The notes: generated from the sequence alone by a model not told the origin. DNA of 64,000 nt from Candidatus Tectimicrobiota bacterium (GCA_016192455.1 JACPUC010000011.1:1-64000); one strand, 5' to 3'. Shown: positions 29,026 through 39,775, numbered from the stretch's first letter. Made by a program: numbers and translations.

Positions 29026-29074
29026 CCCAGGCCGGGTTCTGGTGTGCTGTTTCTCACCTGAGATCGCAGAGATG

Positions 29075-29265
29075 TGCGAGGGAGCCGCGCCCCCTCGCGC
29101 ACCCCGCCTTGTAGGGGCGGTTCGCGAACCGCCCCTACGGGAGTGGGGGGTGGGGGAGCAAGGGTCCCCCACAAAAACTTTCCCCCGTGTATGGCACAAA
29201 GAAGGCGTCAAATTAAGGATGCAACTTGTGCGACGTAACCCTAGGTGCGGCTTTGGGCTGGTTGC
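29075..29265. repeat. Composite dispersed repeat (palindromes A and B), copy at 29 kb
   Basis: Contains gtaggggcggttcgcgaaccgcccctac (29111-29138), gtgggggagcaagggtcccccac (29150-29172) and the tail 'ggcacaaagaaggcgtcaaattaaggatgcaacttgtgcgacgtaac' shared with 36.1-36.3 kb. Confidence 0.85.
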
Positions 29266-29942
29266 GGCGCGGGGCTGGCGATCTGTTCGAGCACCTGCGC
29301 CGTGGTCTTCACCTTGCAGTAGGCGTGTTCGAGGATGCGCAGGGCATAGCGGTGGTCCGCCTCGTTGCGGGCCGCGCAGCCGTCATCCACGAGGACGACG
29401 TTGAAGCCGCGGTCGCCGGCGTCGCGCACCGTGGTCTCGACGCAGAAATTCGTCACCACGCCGGTGACGATGAGGGTCTCGATGCGCAGGTTGCGGAGTA
29501 TCTGGTCCAGCGGCGAGGAGTTGAAGGCGCCGGAGCTGGTCTTGGCGATGACGATCTCATCCCCCCGCGGCTGCAGCGGCTCGATGATGTCGAACTCGCT
29601 CGAATCGCGCGGCGGCACGAGCTGGCGCTGCCGCCGGTGCCAGATGACCTCGCGGCGATCCCTGGTGAAGGCGCCGAGGACGATGTGGATGACCTCGATG
29701 CCCACCTCCCGACAGTGTCGCTGCAGCGCGGCGATGTTCGGCACCACGGTGCTGGCGAGGCGGTCGAAGTAGTAGCTCCACTGCTCGAAGCGCCCGGCCT
29801 CGCGGGCCCGCACCGCCAGGCCATGCTCCGGGTGGGCGTCGACCTTCTGCATGTCGATGATCAGCAGCGCCGTCGTCGCCGCCGCGAGATCGAAATCGGG
29901 AAACTCATAGAACCCCGGCAATGGGATGATACCCTGTCGCAT
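29241..29942 (-). CDS. Isochorismatase-like cysteine hydrolase
   Basis: TALLIIDMQKVD...VIAKTSSGAF...LIVTGVVTNFCVETTVRDA catalytic D/K/C layout. Confidence 0.9.
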   Translation of the reverse strand: MRQGIIPLPGFYEFPDFDLAAATTALLIIDMQKVDAHPEHGLAVRAREAGRFEQWSYYFDRLASTVVPNIAALQRHCREVGIEVIHIVLGAFTRDRREVIWHRRQRQLVPPRDSSEFDIIEPLQPRGDEIVIAKTSSGAFNSSPLDQILRNLRIETLIVTGVVTNFCVETTVRDAGDRGFNVVLVDDGCAARNEADHRYALRILEHAYCKVKTTAQVLEQIASPAPQPAQSRT

Positions 29943-30370
29943 CTGCGTCCTCCTCACGGGGTAGGTCGTGAACGGCTTCCCTGCAGTTGGGATGCCTGAG
30001 ATTACTCCCTGATGCACCATCGTCGTCAAGCGCGCCGTCGCGGCGGAGCAGCAATCCCTCACCCTCTCCGGCGGCGGGAGTGCGGAGCAGACGGGGGAAA
30101 GGCGATTGACGGATCAGGCTTCGAGTAGGTAGCATGGGCAACCGGTTGCGGGCAGTCGGCCGGCGCAAGGGTGCCGGCGTGAGCGAGGACGAGGGCAGGA
30201 GCAAAGGTCAGCGGCGCGCCGGCATGGCCGCGCCGGCGGCGTCGCCAATCCGGAAGCGCGCCAGGTCCCCGAGGTGAAAGCGATCCCTCGCGGGCGGAAC
30301 CATCGCCCGGGGCCGCGAAGGGTCCCAGCTCGAGGGGAGCGTCGAGCTACGAAGCTGGAGCGGGGTCGGC

Positions 30371-31168
30371 ATGGATTTCAAGCACCACCTGCGCGGCGAG
30401 ACGAAGTTCACCGGCCTCCTCGTCATCCTCTTTTTCTTTGCCCTTTGGGAGTTCCTCTCCCGCCAGGGGATCATCTACACGGCGTACTTCCCGCCCGTGA
30501 CGACCATCGTCGAAGCCTTCGTGCGCGAGACCTTCCTGGGGGACCGGGAGCTCGTCACGCACGTGGGGTTCACGCTCTACCGCGCCTTCGCCGGCTACCT
30601 CTTCGGCATCCTCATCGGCACCTCCCTGGGAACCGTTACGGGCATCTGGCGCAGCCTCTACCAGACGCTCGAGCCGACCATCGAAATCCTCCGCCCCATG
30701 CCGTCAGTGGCCATCATCCCGATCGCCATCCTCTTCATGGGCATGGGGAGCCGCCTCAACATTTTCATCATCGCCTGGGCCGCCACCTGGCCGATCTTCG
30801 TCAACACCCTGGACGGCGTGCGCGGCGTCGACCTCACCCTGGTCAACACGGCGCGCACCTTCCAGCTTCCCCGCCGCGCGATCATCCGCAAGGTGATGAT
30901 CCCCTCGGCGCTTCCCTACATCATCAGCGGCTATCGCATCAGCCTGGGCACGGCCCTGGTGGTCGTGGTGGTGACCGAGATGGTGGTCAGCGGTAGCGGC
31001 CTCGGCTTCTACATCATGAACACGTCGCAATCGTTCCGCATCCCGGAGATGTTCGCGGGCATGCTCATGATCGCCATTGTCGGCTACCTCCTCAACACCC
31101 TCTTCGTGCGCCTGGACAACCACTTCATGGCCTGGCACAAGCGCCTGACAAAGAAGGAAGCGGTCTAA
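30371..31168 (+). CDS. ABC transporter permease (SsuC/TauC-like)
   Basis: LYRAFAGYLFGILIGTSLGTVTGIWRSLYQTLEPTIEILRPMPSVAIIPIAIL; BPD_transp_1 EAA region. Confidence 0.9.
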   Translation: MDFKHHLRGETKFTGLLVILFFFALWEFLSRQGIIYTAYFPPVTTIVEAFVRETFLGDRELVTHVGFTLYRAFAGYLFGILIGTSLGTVTGIWRSLYQTLEPTIEILRPMPSVAIIPIAILFMGMGSRLNIFIIAWAATWPIFVNTLDGVRGVDLTLVNTARTFQLPRRAIIRKVMIPSALPYIISGYRISLGTALVVVVVTEMVVSGSGLGFYIMNTSQSFRIPEMFAGMLMIAIVGYLLNTLFVRLDNHFMAWHKRLTKKEAV

Positions 31169-31169
31169 G

Positions 31170-31970
31170 GTGGAGACGACGCGGGGGCAGACCAAATCAC
31201 GCGGCCTGCGCGGCTGGAAGGGAGCAATCTTCCTCCTCTGCCTGATCGGCCTGTGGGAGATGGTGGCGCGCCTGCACCTCGTGTCGGCGCTCTACTTCCC
31301 GCCGATGTCGAAGAACATGGGGGTCTTCTACCGGCTCACAGTCGACGGCACGCTGCCGCTGCAGGTGCTGTTGAGCTTCGGTCGCATGTTCGGCGGCTAC
31401 TTCCTGGCCATCGCCCTGATGGTGCCCCTGGGGCTCGCCATGGGGCTCTTCCGCTTCTGCTTCAATACGTTCGAGCCGCTGGTGGAATCGTTTCGGCCCC
31501 TCTGCCCGCCGGCGATCATCCCGGTGGTGATGCTCTTCCTGGGCATCGGCGACAGCATGAAGATGTTCGTCGTCTTCTATGCCTGCTCCTTCCCGATCCT
31601 GCTGAACACCATCGATGGCGTGCGCAACGTGGACGTGGTGCTGGTGAACACGGCCCGCACTTTCGGCCTGTCGCGCCTCGCCATCATCCGCAAGGTCGTC
31701 CTGCCGGCGGCCTCGCCGCAAATCATGAGCGGCCTGCGCATCAGCCTGCCCATCTCCCTCATCGTCGTCATCGTTTCGGAGATGATCGGCAGCACCAACG
31801 GCATCGGCCATTTCATCCTGCTCAACCAGCGCACCTTCAACGTGCCGGAGACCTACGCCGGGGTCATCATGGTCGCCATGGTCGGCTACCTGCTGAATCG
31901 CTTGTTCCTCGGCTTTGATCGCCGCTTCATGCACTGGCACCGCGGCTGGTCGGCCGAGCAGGCGGGCTGA
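31170..31970 (+). CDS. ABC transporter permease (SsuC/TauC-like), GTG start
   Basis: Paralogous to the preceding gene; MFGGYFLAIALMVPLGLAMGLFRFCFNTFEPLVESFRPLCPPAIIPVVMLFLGIGDSMK. Confidence 0.9.
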   Translation: METTRGQTKSRGLRGWKGAIFLLCLIGLWEMVARLHLVSALYFPPMSKNMGVFYRLTVDGTLPLQVLLSFGRMFGGYFLAIALMVPLGLAMGLFRFCFNTFEPLVESFRPLCPPAIIPVVMLFLGIGDSMKMFVVFYACSFPILLNTIDGVRNVDVVLVNTARTFGLSRLAIIRKVVLPAASPQIMSGLRISLPISLIVVIVSEMIGSTNGIGHFILLNQRTFNVPETYAGVIMVAMVGYLLNRLFLGFDRRFMHWHRGWSAEQAG

Positions 31971-32224
31971 AAGGCTGGTCAGACGTCTCGTCCATCCCCC
32001 CCATCTCCGGGCAAAGCGCGCCGCCTCCCCAGCCCCGTTCCCCACACCTCATCTGGGCCCTCCAGCCAGCGGCGCAGGTTCTTGGCCGGCTCGGTTGCAA
32101 GGGCAAGGGGCGTGAGAGATCGGGGCTGCCCAGCAAAGCGTGCGGCGTCGAAACCGTGCCAGGCGCTGCGCTTCGCAGGGCACCGCAAACAGGAGGGAGG
32201 TGGAGAAGTTCAGGGGAGCCACGC

Positions 32225-33031
32225 TCAGGCAATCGACTGGGACGTCCGCTGCTGGCTGATCTGCTGGCGAATCTGTTCGTAGACGTGGTGGCGGTAGGCG
32301 ATGAAGGTGGCGTCCTCGCGGGTCTTCAGTTGATCGCGGGGACGCGGCAGGTCGACGACGACCTCGTCGAGAATCTCGGAGGGGCGCTGACTGAGCACAA
32401 ATACCCGATCAGCAAGGTAGATGGACTCTTCGATGTCATGGGTGACGAAGAGGATGGTCTGCGAGAACTCCTGCCACACGGCGAGGAGGACGTCTTCGAG
32501 GTCGGCGCGGGTTTGCGCGTCCACCGAGGCGAACGGCTCGTCCATGAGCATGATCTCGGGGCCGTAGGCAATGGCGCGGGCGATCGCCACGCGCTGCTGC
32601 ATGCCGCCGGAGAGCTCCCACGGATAGTGGTGCTCGAAGCCGTTCAGCCCCACGCTCTCGAGGGCGCGCTGGGCGCGCTCCAGGCGCTGCCGCTGGTTGA
32701 GCTCGGACTTCTGCTCCAGGCCGAAGAGGGTGTTCTTCAGCACGTTGCGCCACGGGAAGAGAGAGCGGCTGTAGTCCTGGAAGACGAGGACCAGCTCCGG
32801 CGGCGGGGCGGTCACCGGCTGATCGTTCAGCCGCACCTCGCCGCTGGAGTACGGCGCCAGCCCGGCGATGCTCATCAGGAGCGTCGTCTTGCCGCACCCC
32901 GACGGCCCCACCACCGAGACGAACTGACCCCGCTCGACCGAGAAATTGATGTCCCCGATGGCAATCACTTCATTCGGCAGCCCCGGGTTGTAGACCTTGC
33001 GCAGGTTGCGGGCTTCGAGAACTCGGTCCAT
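32225..33031 (-). CDS. ABC transporter ATP-binding protein (SsuB/TauB-like)
   Basis: [16 protein letters not shown]...[36 protein letters not shown]. Confidence 0.93.
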   Translation of the reverse strand: MDRVLEARNLRKVYNPGLPNEVIAIGDINFSVERGQFVSVVGPSGCGKTTLLMSIAGLAPYSSGEVRLNDQPVTAPPPELVLVFQDYSRSLFPWRNVLKNTLFGLEQKSELNQRQRLERAQRALESVGLNGFEHHYPWELSGGMQQRVAIARAIAYGPEIMLMDEPFASVDAQTRADLEDVLLAVWQEFSQTILFVTHDIEESIYLADRVFVLSQRPSEILDEVVVDLPRPRDQLKTREDATFIAYRHHVYEQIRQQISQQRTSQSIA

Positions 33032-33568
33032 GCGTCCATCCCCGTGGCCTTGGGTGCTGAATTCTTACCTCAGGCACGCCGCAGCCGAACTCGAAACCGC
33101 CAACGCCTGTCCAATCGAGGAGGAACAAGGAGGTGGCGGCGCCGACGCTGGCGCGGTGCTTTCCCCCCTGCGCCGCGCCGGTGGGCCGGCCCGCTTCGTA
33201 TCGTACAGGACACTCGACTCGTGTCAAGGCGATTCCCGGACGGCGAGGCGCATCCCACCGCGACGCGGCAACTTTTCAGGCGGCGGACTGCCGGTTGCGC
33301 GAGGGCTCGAGGCGGCGTTCGGAGTGGCTGGGCGTGTTCCAGGGAGCATCGAGGTACGCTTTCCGGCCCCCCTGGGAAGCGGCTGATGGTCCGCCGCATG
33401 GACTTCGCGCAGGCAGGAAGGACTGGAGAAGTCCCGGGCCGGGACATACAATTCCATTGACCCTCGGCAAATCCAGGCAGTAGAGTGAAGTTCTCTTTAA
33501 CTTCAAGGTTCCCCAAAAGGCGAGGTCTCTTGGGCAGGGCTCCCCTGCTGGGTAGGAGAGTTGAAAAC

Positions 33569-34645
33569 ATGCGTGGCTTCCGGCAATGGCTCCCAGTGGG
33601 GCGGCTCTCCCTGCTGGCGGTGTGCTTCATCCTAGGCGGGGCTCTCGGCTGGGTCGGCGGCGCTGACGCGGCCACGGTCTATGTGAAGACAGAGAGCGCG
33701 AAGATTTACTCCACGGCGGGCAAGCAGTCGTTCGCCATCCGGGTGGTGGAGCGCGCCCAGCGAGGCGCACCTCTCAGCGTGCTCTCCGAGAGCCGAGTTG
33801 GAGGCGCGCTCTGGCTGCAGGTTCGCACCGCGACCGGACAGACGGGCTGGATTGAGGCCTCCGAGACGAGCGAGGGGTCGCAGGCGCTGCGGGGCGGCGG
33901 CCAGGCGGCAAGCTCCGAGGCGGCCCCTGGAGCCGCCGGGGCGGCGCCCTCGGCAGCCACAGGTGGCGAGAAGCGGGCGGCGGGGCGCGGCGATGGCGGC
34001 GCGACCACCTCAGACGATGCCTCCCCGGCGCCCGGCGGCGGAGGCGCCCTCGTGACACCGACCGCTGGGGCGGCTCAGCCCGGCCGGCCTGGATCGGCGC
34101 TTCCCGGCGAACTGCAGGCCTCGTCCGGAAGCCAGGGCAAACCGTCGGCCGACGCGTCGTATGGCCCGCCGCCGCCCGCCAGCCTGCCGGCGTCGCTGCG
34201 CTCGCGGGTCGATCAGCTCTATGCCTCCAAGCAGAGTGAGTCGCTCGATGTCGAGGGCATCTCGATCGAGTCGCAGGACCCCAAGTACAAAGACTACTTC
34301 GCGTCCCTCCTGAAGCTCATCGGCGGCAAGTTCACCTACCCCATGGAAGCCTTCCAGGCGCGCATCGAAGGCCGCGTCTACCTGAAGTTCGTGCTGAAGA
34401 AAGATGGCGTGCTGCGGGGGGTACAGGTCGTCACCACTTCCGGGTTCGACGTCCTGGATCACGCCGCCATCAAGGCTATTGACAACGCCGCGCCCTTCCC
34501 GCCCTTCCCGCCATCGGTGCAAAGCGAGGAGCTGGGTGTCCTCATCGACTTCCTCTATGCGCCGGTCTACCCCGAGGGTGGTCCGAAAGTCCAGTACGGG
34601 GGCGAGGATCTGATTGACGAAGCGCGCGGTTATAAGAAGCGCTAG
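33569..34645 (+). CDS. TonB-family protein with SH3-like domain and low-complexity linker
   Basis: N-terminal TM, SH3-like TVYVKTESAKIYS...GWIEASE, A/G/P-rich linker, C-terminal GRVYLKFVLKKDGVLRGVQVVTTSGFDVLDHAAIKAI. Confidence 0.85.
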   Translation: MRGFRQWLPVGRLSLLAVCFILGGALGWVGGADAATVYVKTESAKIYSTAGKQSFAIRVVERAQRGAPLSVLSESRVGGALWLQVRTATGQTGWIEASETSEGSQALRGGGQAASSEAAPGAAGAAPSAATGGEKRAAGRGDGGATTSDDASPAPGGGGALVTPTAGAAQPGRPGSALPGELQASSGSQGKPSADASYGPPPPASLPASLRSRVDQLYASKQSESLDVEGISIESQDPKYKDYFASLLKLIGGKFTYPMEAFQARIEGRVYLKFVLKKDGVLRGVQVVTTSGFDVLDHAAIKAIDNAAPFPPFPPSVQSEELGVLIDFLYAPVYPEGGPKVQYGGEDLIDEARGYKKR

Positions 34646-34765
34646 GCGGTCCTCCTTCCATCAAGGCAGAAGGCGCAGGCGGGCTGCCGGGGAGCGACCC
34701 CAAGGGGGCGACCGCGGCCGGGCAGCGCGCCTGTTCCTTGGCGCACGCTGGGGCCGCGGATGAAA

Positions 34766-34796
34766 CGGGCCCGCAGGCATCCCGCCTGCGGGCCCG
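34766..34796. terminator. Bidirectional terminator-like hairpin between convergent genes
   Basis: CGGGCCCGCAGGC-ATCCC-GCCTGCGGGCCCG perfect 13-bp stem between genes ending at 34645(+) and 34875(-). Confidence 0.7.
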
Positions 34797-34874
34797 CGCG
34801 TGGCCGGGGAATCGCATCGGTTTCGGCGGCGCGCGCCTCCCCTTTTCCCTTGCCGCGCCGCGGGGCGCTCCCCG

Positions 34875-35717
34875 CTACCAGCGGCGCGGTTTCCCCTTTT
34901 TCAAGGTGCGCCGCTCCCGCCGCGTCAAGCTGCCCATCCCGTGCCGCGAAATCTTGTCGAGAATGGGGTCGATCTCCTTGCGGATGAACTCGTCCCGGCT
35001 CAGCTCCTCCTCGACCTGGTGACGGAGGAGCATCTCCCGTTTGCGGAGTTTGTAGTGGTGGTAGCGCCGCTCCATGTGCCGCTCGTAGCGCAGGAACACG
35101 AAGCCGAAGAGCAAGCCGCCCAGGTGGGCGAAATGGCTGACCCCGCCGCCGCGCGCCGGCACCGCCAGGTAGAGCTCCAGTAACCCGAAGAGCACCACGA
35201 AGTGCTTGGCCTTCATCGGGAAGAGGAAGAAGACCAGCACCTCACGGTTCGGGAAGAGCATGCCGAAGGCGAGGAGAATTCCGAAGACGGCGCCGGAGGC
35301 GCCGATCGTGGGCGCGTAGAACCCACTTACGGCCCAGCCGAGGAGCTCGGCGGATAGGCTGGTCAAGACGATGGTCAGCCCTGCGCCGATGCCGCAGAAG
35401 AAGTAGTAGAGCAGGAACTTGCGCTCGCCCACCTGACGCTCAACGTCGCTGCCGAACATCCACAGGGCCAGCATATTGAACAGGATGTGAAAGACGTCGG
35501 CATGGAAGAACAGGTACGTGCCAAGCTGCCAGATCATGCCCTGGCCGATGAGGCGCGCCGGCGTCAAGCCAAAGTAGGACCAAAAACCTCCCGGCGACAT
35601 GCCGCCGATCTCGAGGAGCCACTGCAGGATGAAAATGCTGGTGTTGACGGTAATGAGCAGCTTCACCGCATTGGTCAGCGGGCCGCCGAAGCGCAAGGTC
35701 GACCCTTCCCTGAGCAT
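34875..35717 (-). CDS. Rhomboid family intramembrane serine protease
   Basis: GASGAVFGILLAFG (catalytic Ser), VSHFAHLGGLLFGF (catalytic His). Confidence 0.92.
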   Translation of the reverse strand: MLREGSTLRFGGPLTNAVKLLITVNTSIFILQWLLEIGGMSPGGFWSYFGLTPARLIGQGMIWQLGTYLFFHADVFHILFNMLALWMFGSDVERQVGERKFLLYYFFCGIGAGLTIVLTSLSAELLGWAVSGFYAPTIGASGAVFGILLAFGMLFPNREVLVFFLFPMKAKHFVVLFGLLELYLAVPARGGGVSHFAHLGGLLFGFVFLRYERHMERRYHHYKLRKREMLLRHQVEEELSRDEFIRKEIDPILDKISRHGMGSLTRRERRTLKKGKPRRW

Positions 35718-36089
35718 AAGCTCTCCCCACCCTGGATGCAATCCCCACCTTCCGGCGCTGGTCGAGGCCGAAGTGGCCCACGGGCTCGGACGTGGCGCCG
35801 GCGCAAGCCGCTGCAGCAAGGCCCTTGCGGCGCTCCTCCGGCAGGCCAGTCCTGGGCCCCGCTGCTGCGTAGTGCGCGCCCGCGGGAGAGGAGGGAGAGC
35901 CTTTGGGGAGCAGGCCTGAAGTGCCATGCCCGGTGCGCGGCTGCGGTGAACGGCTGGGGCGAGGCGCGGGGAAGGATGCCCGGCCGGACGCGAAGCGGGG
36001 CGGCGCGGCGCCGCCCGCGAGACTTGACGATCAGCCTGCCGATCGAGCACGGCGATCGCGCCGATTGCCGCTGGCTCGCCAGTGTGCTG

Positions 36090-36285
36090 TTTCACAAATT
36101 GTATCGCAAGAATTTGCGCGGGCGCCTCGCCCCTCGCGCACCCCAACTACGCGAGCTGCGTAGCAGCTCGCGGGGAGTGCGGGTGTGGGGGAGCAAGCGT
36201 CCCCCACAAAAAATTCCCCCCGCAGATGGCACGAAGAAGGCGTCGAATTTAGGATGGAACTTGTGAGACGTAACACTAGCCGGAC
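36090..36285. repeat. Composite dispersed repeat (palindrome B plus shared tail), copy at 36 kb
   Basis: gtgggggagcaagcgtcccccac at 36185-36207 and 'ggcacgaagaaggcgtcgaatttaggatggaacttgtgagacgtaacactag' nearly matching 29.2 kb. Confidence 0.85.
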
Positions 36286-37304
36286 AAGTCGCCGTGCAGC
36301 ATGAGGATCATGCGCCGGAAGACCTCGTCCTCGAAGTGGCCGGCCATCTGATTGCGCATGAGCTGCAAGGCCGGATAGGGCGCCATGGCGTCCCGATAGC
36401 AGCGTTTCGTCGTCAGTGCGTCGTAGACGTCGGAGACCGCGGCGATCTTGGCGTAGTCGGCGATCTCGGCACGGAGGAGTCCGCAGGGGTAGCCGCTGCC
36501 GTCACACTTCTCATGGTGTTGGAAGATGACCTGCTGCGAGGTCTCGACGATGGAAGGCTTGTCCTTCACCATCTCAAGGCCGAAGAGCGGATGTTGCTTC
36601 ATGACGGCCCACTCCTCATCGCTGAGGGGGCCTGGTTTATTCAGGATGCACTCGGAGATCTGGCTCTTGCCGATGTCGTGCAGGAGCGCGCCCAGCCCGA
36701 TGTCGTGGAGCTGCTGCTTCTCGCTGACCCCCAGGGCGCGGGCGAGGGCGATGGAGAAGGTGGCGACATTCACCGAGTGCGTGTAGGTGTAGTAGTCATA
36801 GGAGAGGAGTTTCAGGACCGAGAAGAGCGCCATCCTGTCCGAAAGCAGGTACTCCACCATGTTCGCCACGAGATCGTGGGACTTCTCGATGTTATTCCCC
36901 GAGCGTGGATCTTCGAGAATCTTGTACACTCGGAACTTGGCCGCGTCGTAGACGATCTTGGAGCGTTGCTCGAACGGAATCGTCTGATCACGGGCCAGCA
37001 TCCCCAGGTTGCGCTCGACGAACTCGCAGTACGTGTCGCGGTCTTCCTGAAGGATATAAACGGTGCTGACGTTATTCTTCAGCAGGCGCTCGCAGTCCTT
37101 CCTGGTGAAGGGGGTTTGCCAGTCCCGGTAGCGGACGAAGCGATGGTTCGAGTACTGCAGGTAGATGTCGAAGTCGGTCTGGCCGTAGAGGTGGAGGTCT
37201 TTCAGCGGCAGGGGGACGTAGATGCGGCCGTCGCGTTCATCGGTGCAGGCCCGGTCCGCTTGCACACCAGGAAATTGCACGGGCTGGAGAGTTGCCTGCT
37301 GCAT
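36276..37304 (-). CDS. HD-GYP domain phosphohydrolase
   Basis: GALLHDIGKSQIS...HHEKCDGSGYPCGL. Start 37304 or 37343. Confidence 0.92.
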   Translation of the reverse strand: MQQATLQPVQFPGVQADRACTDERDGRIYVPLPLKDLHLYGQTDFDIYLQYSNHRFVRYRDWQTPFTRKDCERLLKNNVSTVYILQEDRDTYCEFVERNLGMLARDQTIPFEQRSKIVYDAAKFRVYKILEDPRSGNNIEKSHDLVANMVEYLLSDRMALFSVLKLLSYDYYTYTHSVNVATFSIALARALGVSEKQQLHDIGLGALLHDIGKSQISECILNKPGPLSDEEWAVMKQHPLFGLEMVKDKPSIVETSQQVIFQHHEKCDGSGYPCGLLRAEIADYAKIAAVSDVYDALTTKRCYRDAMAPYPALQLMRNQMAGHFEDEVFRRMILMLHGDLSG

Positions 37305-38110
37305 GCCGCAAACCCGCCTCTCCGTTCGGCCTTCGCCGCACACCTGGGGAGGTCACCCGGCGAGGGATCGGTAGAGGAAGAGGTGTCCGTCACTCTCTGG
37401 CGCCTTGCATGCTGTCCCGCATCGGCGCGTCGCTGCCCACGTGAGCGGGGCAAGGAGATGTTGGGCGGTGACCTGCTGGGAGGGGCCGGCTGGTTCACCG
37501 GGCGCCTGCTCGCAAGCCTGGCCTCGTGAGCCAAGAGCCGTCCGTCACCACCTCGTGGTGGGATCTCTCCCTTTCCCTAGCACCCCGTGATCGTCGCGCG
37601 GTGATCATCAGGGCAATCCACTGGGACCTCCTCAATCCAGGCTGCTCGGGCCACACCTGGGCCACGATGGCGCCACCTGTGGGGGGACGTTCGAGCACGA
37701 GGCTGTCTCCAACGTTCTGCCCGTTCTTTGTATCGGCATTTTGGGCGAAAGCTTGATAACGGGCCTGGAATTGGAGAGGGGGTGCGGTCAAGGCGCGACA
37801 TGGCGCCGGGAGCGGGACGCGCTGGGCGCCGCTGCAGGCGCGGCGAAGCCGGGGGGCGTCAGCTCGGCCCCGCAGCCGCGCCCTGCTCCGCCACCACCCT
37901 TGCCTCCGGTGCGGCTGGGCGACGCGGACGAGATGAGTGTGTGACATAGTAGTACGAGGACAGAGCGATTTGTTCTCTTGCCGGCAACATTCTCCGCTTT
38001 GCGCGGTTGCCGCCAAACGGGTGCGGCCTCGGCATATCAGCAGGAAAGACCAACCTCGGCGATGCCGCGCCGCCACCCGTCGCTTTCCGTTCCAGGCGTT
38101 TCACCCCCTC

Positions 38111-38596
38111 TCACGGCGCGCGGGCGATCCACGTCTCCTCGAAGGGCGCCTTCGCCGCCCGCAGCATCAGGTTGATGGGGCAGTGCCGGCGCACCACGGC
38201 GGCCAGCTCCTCCACTTTCTCCTGCGGCTGCTCGGTGGTGATGGTGACGCGCAGCGTCACCTGCTGGAACCCCGGGTAGCTCTCCTCGATCCCCCCCAGG
38301 GCGCGGGGGTTCAACACTCCGTCCGCCTCGGCCTCCCAGGCGCTGTACTTGAGTCCCACCCTGCGGGCGTGAATGCGCGACATCACCGAGGTGCAGCTCA
38401 CCAGGGCCCCGAGGAAGTAGTCCATCGGCGCCGGCGCCTTGTCGGTGCCGCCCCGGTTGCGCTTCTCGTCGGTGCGGAACGGCGGGTAGTCTTCGGCGTA
38501 GACGAGGTTCTCAACACGGTCAACCCACACAGCCTTGACGTGCATGGTGAGGGCGCCGGGAATTGGTTCGATGCCGGGCATAGGGTTTCCTCCCAT
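38111..38596 (-). CDS. OsmC family protein (Cys form)
   Basis: APAPMDYFLGALVSCTSVMSRIHARRVGLKY...RRHCPINLMLRAA. Confidence 0.88.
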   Translation of the reverse strand: MGGNPMPGIEPIPGALTMHVKAVWVDRVENLVYAEDYPPFRTDEKRNRGGTDKAPAPMDYFLGALVSCTSVMSRIHARRVGLKYSAWEAEADGVLNPRALGGIEESYPGFQQVTLRVTITTEQPQEKVEELAAVVRRHCPINLMLRAAKAPFEETWIARAP

Positions 38597-38854
38597 CCAA
38601 CTCCAGCTTCAGGGCGCGGAGAGGCGCCGCTGTTCCAGACCCGACGAGGCGGCGCGCGGCGGCAACGGCAGGAGCAACGAGAGGTGCGCGCCCGAGCCGC
38701 GCCGTGAGCGAGCGCGCTCGTCATCCCTGGCGGCCGCGGGCAGGGGCCACCTGACCAGGACCTGCCGCGGCGCGGCTATCCTACACCGTTTCGTGCCTCG
38801 GGTCATGCCGGTTCGCGCCGTCGCGGCAGGCTGCTCGGCCGCCGGGTGGGCTGG

Positions 38855-39598
38855 CTACACCGCTGTCAGGTTGGTCAGGAAGGGGAAAGCCTGGAGGAGG
38901 TAGCTGGAGAGGATTGTCATGTAGTTGGTCACCATGAGGACGCCGATGAAGATGAGGAAGACGCCGCTGGCCGCTGAGACGAGCGGCATGTAGCGCCTGA
39001 TGCGGCTGAAGGAGGCGAAGGCCTTCTGCGTCACCACCGCTGAAGCGATGAAGGGGATGGCCAGGCCCAGGGAGTAGGCCCCCAGCAGCATGACGCCGGT
39101 GGTGAGCTTCTCCTGGGTGCCGGCGAGAAAGAGGATGGTTCCCAGCACCGGCCCGATGCAGGGCGTCCAGCCGGCGCCGAAGGCGGCGCCCACGGCGGTG
39201 GAGCCGATGTAGCCCGAGGGCTTGTTGTGGAAGTGGAAGCGCTTCTCGCCCATGAGGAACTTCAGCTTCAGCACGCCGGAGATGTAGAGGCCGAAGGCAA
39301 TGACGATAATTCCGGCGCCGAGCGTCAAGGCGCGCTGGTAGGCCAGGAGGAGCTGTCCGAGGAACGTCGCCGTGGCGCCGAAGGCGACGAAGATGAGCGA
39401 GAAGCCGAGGACGAAGGCGAGGGTATGCTGCAGGGCGAGCCGCATGTGGGTGCGCGTGGCGCCCTTCATCAGCTCCTCGTGCGACATGCCGGTGATGAAC
39501 GACAGGTACGAGGGAACCAGCGGCAACACGCAGGGTGAGATGAACGAGATGAAGCCGGCGGCGAAGGCCAGAAAGATAGAGACTTCGGGTGCAGCCAT
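38855..39598 (-). CDS. ccdA: Cytochrome c biogenesis protein CcdA-like
   Basis: FAAGFISFISPCVLPLVPSYLSFITGMS...GAAFGAGWTPCIGPVLGTIL. Confidence 0.93.
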   Translation of the reverse strand: MAAPEVSIFLAFAAGFISFISPCVLPLVPSYLSFITGMSHEELMKGATRTHMRLALQHTLAFVLGFSLIFVAFGATATFLGQLLLAYQRALTLGAGIIVIAFGLYISGVLKLKFLMGEKRFHFHNKPSGYIGSTAVGAAFGAGWTPCIGPVLGTILFLAGTQEKLTTGVMLLGAYSLGLAIPFIASAVVTQKAFASFSRIRRYMPLVSAASGVFLIFIGVLMVTNYMTILSSYLLQAFPFLTNLTAV

Positions 39599-39687
39599 AT
39601 GCGCGTCTGCCTTTAGATTGCTCTCAGCTCACCTCTCTCGAGAGCTGAGCATCGAGGGGAACTTCACTTTCGCTCTTTCCCTGGTCA

Positions 39688-39775
39688 TGAACCACGGATG
39701 AACGATGAACCACAGATGAACACAGATAAACACAGATGATCCCTCTCCCCCTGGGAGAGGGTCAGGGTGAGGGGC
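39688..39775. repeat. Widespread intergenic repeats (ACCACAGATGAACACAGATAAACACAGAT and CCCTCTCCC..GGAGAGGGTCAGGGTGAGGGG)
   Basis: Direct reading; both motifs are recurrent bacterial intergenic repeats. Confidence 0.8.

Noticed and set aside
37495-38076. 193-aa minus-strand ORF
   Set aside because: Low-information composition, no recognisable domain, overlaps other frames of similar length; not confident it is coding.
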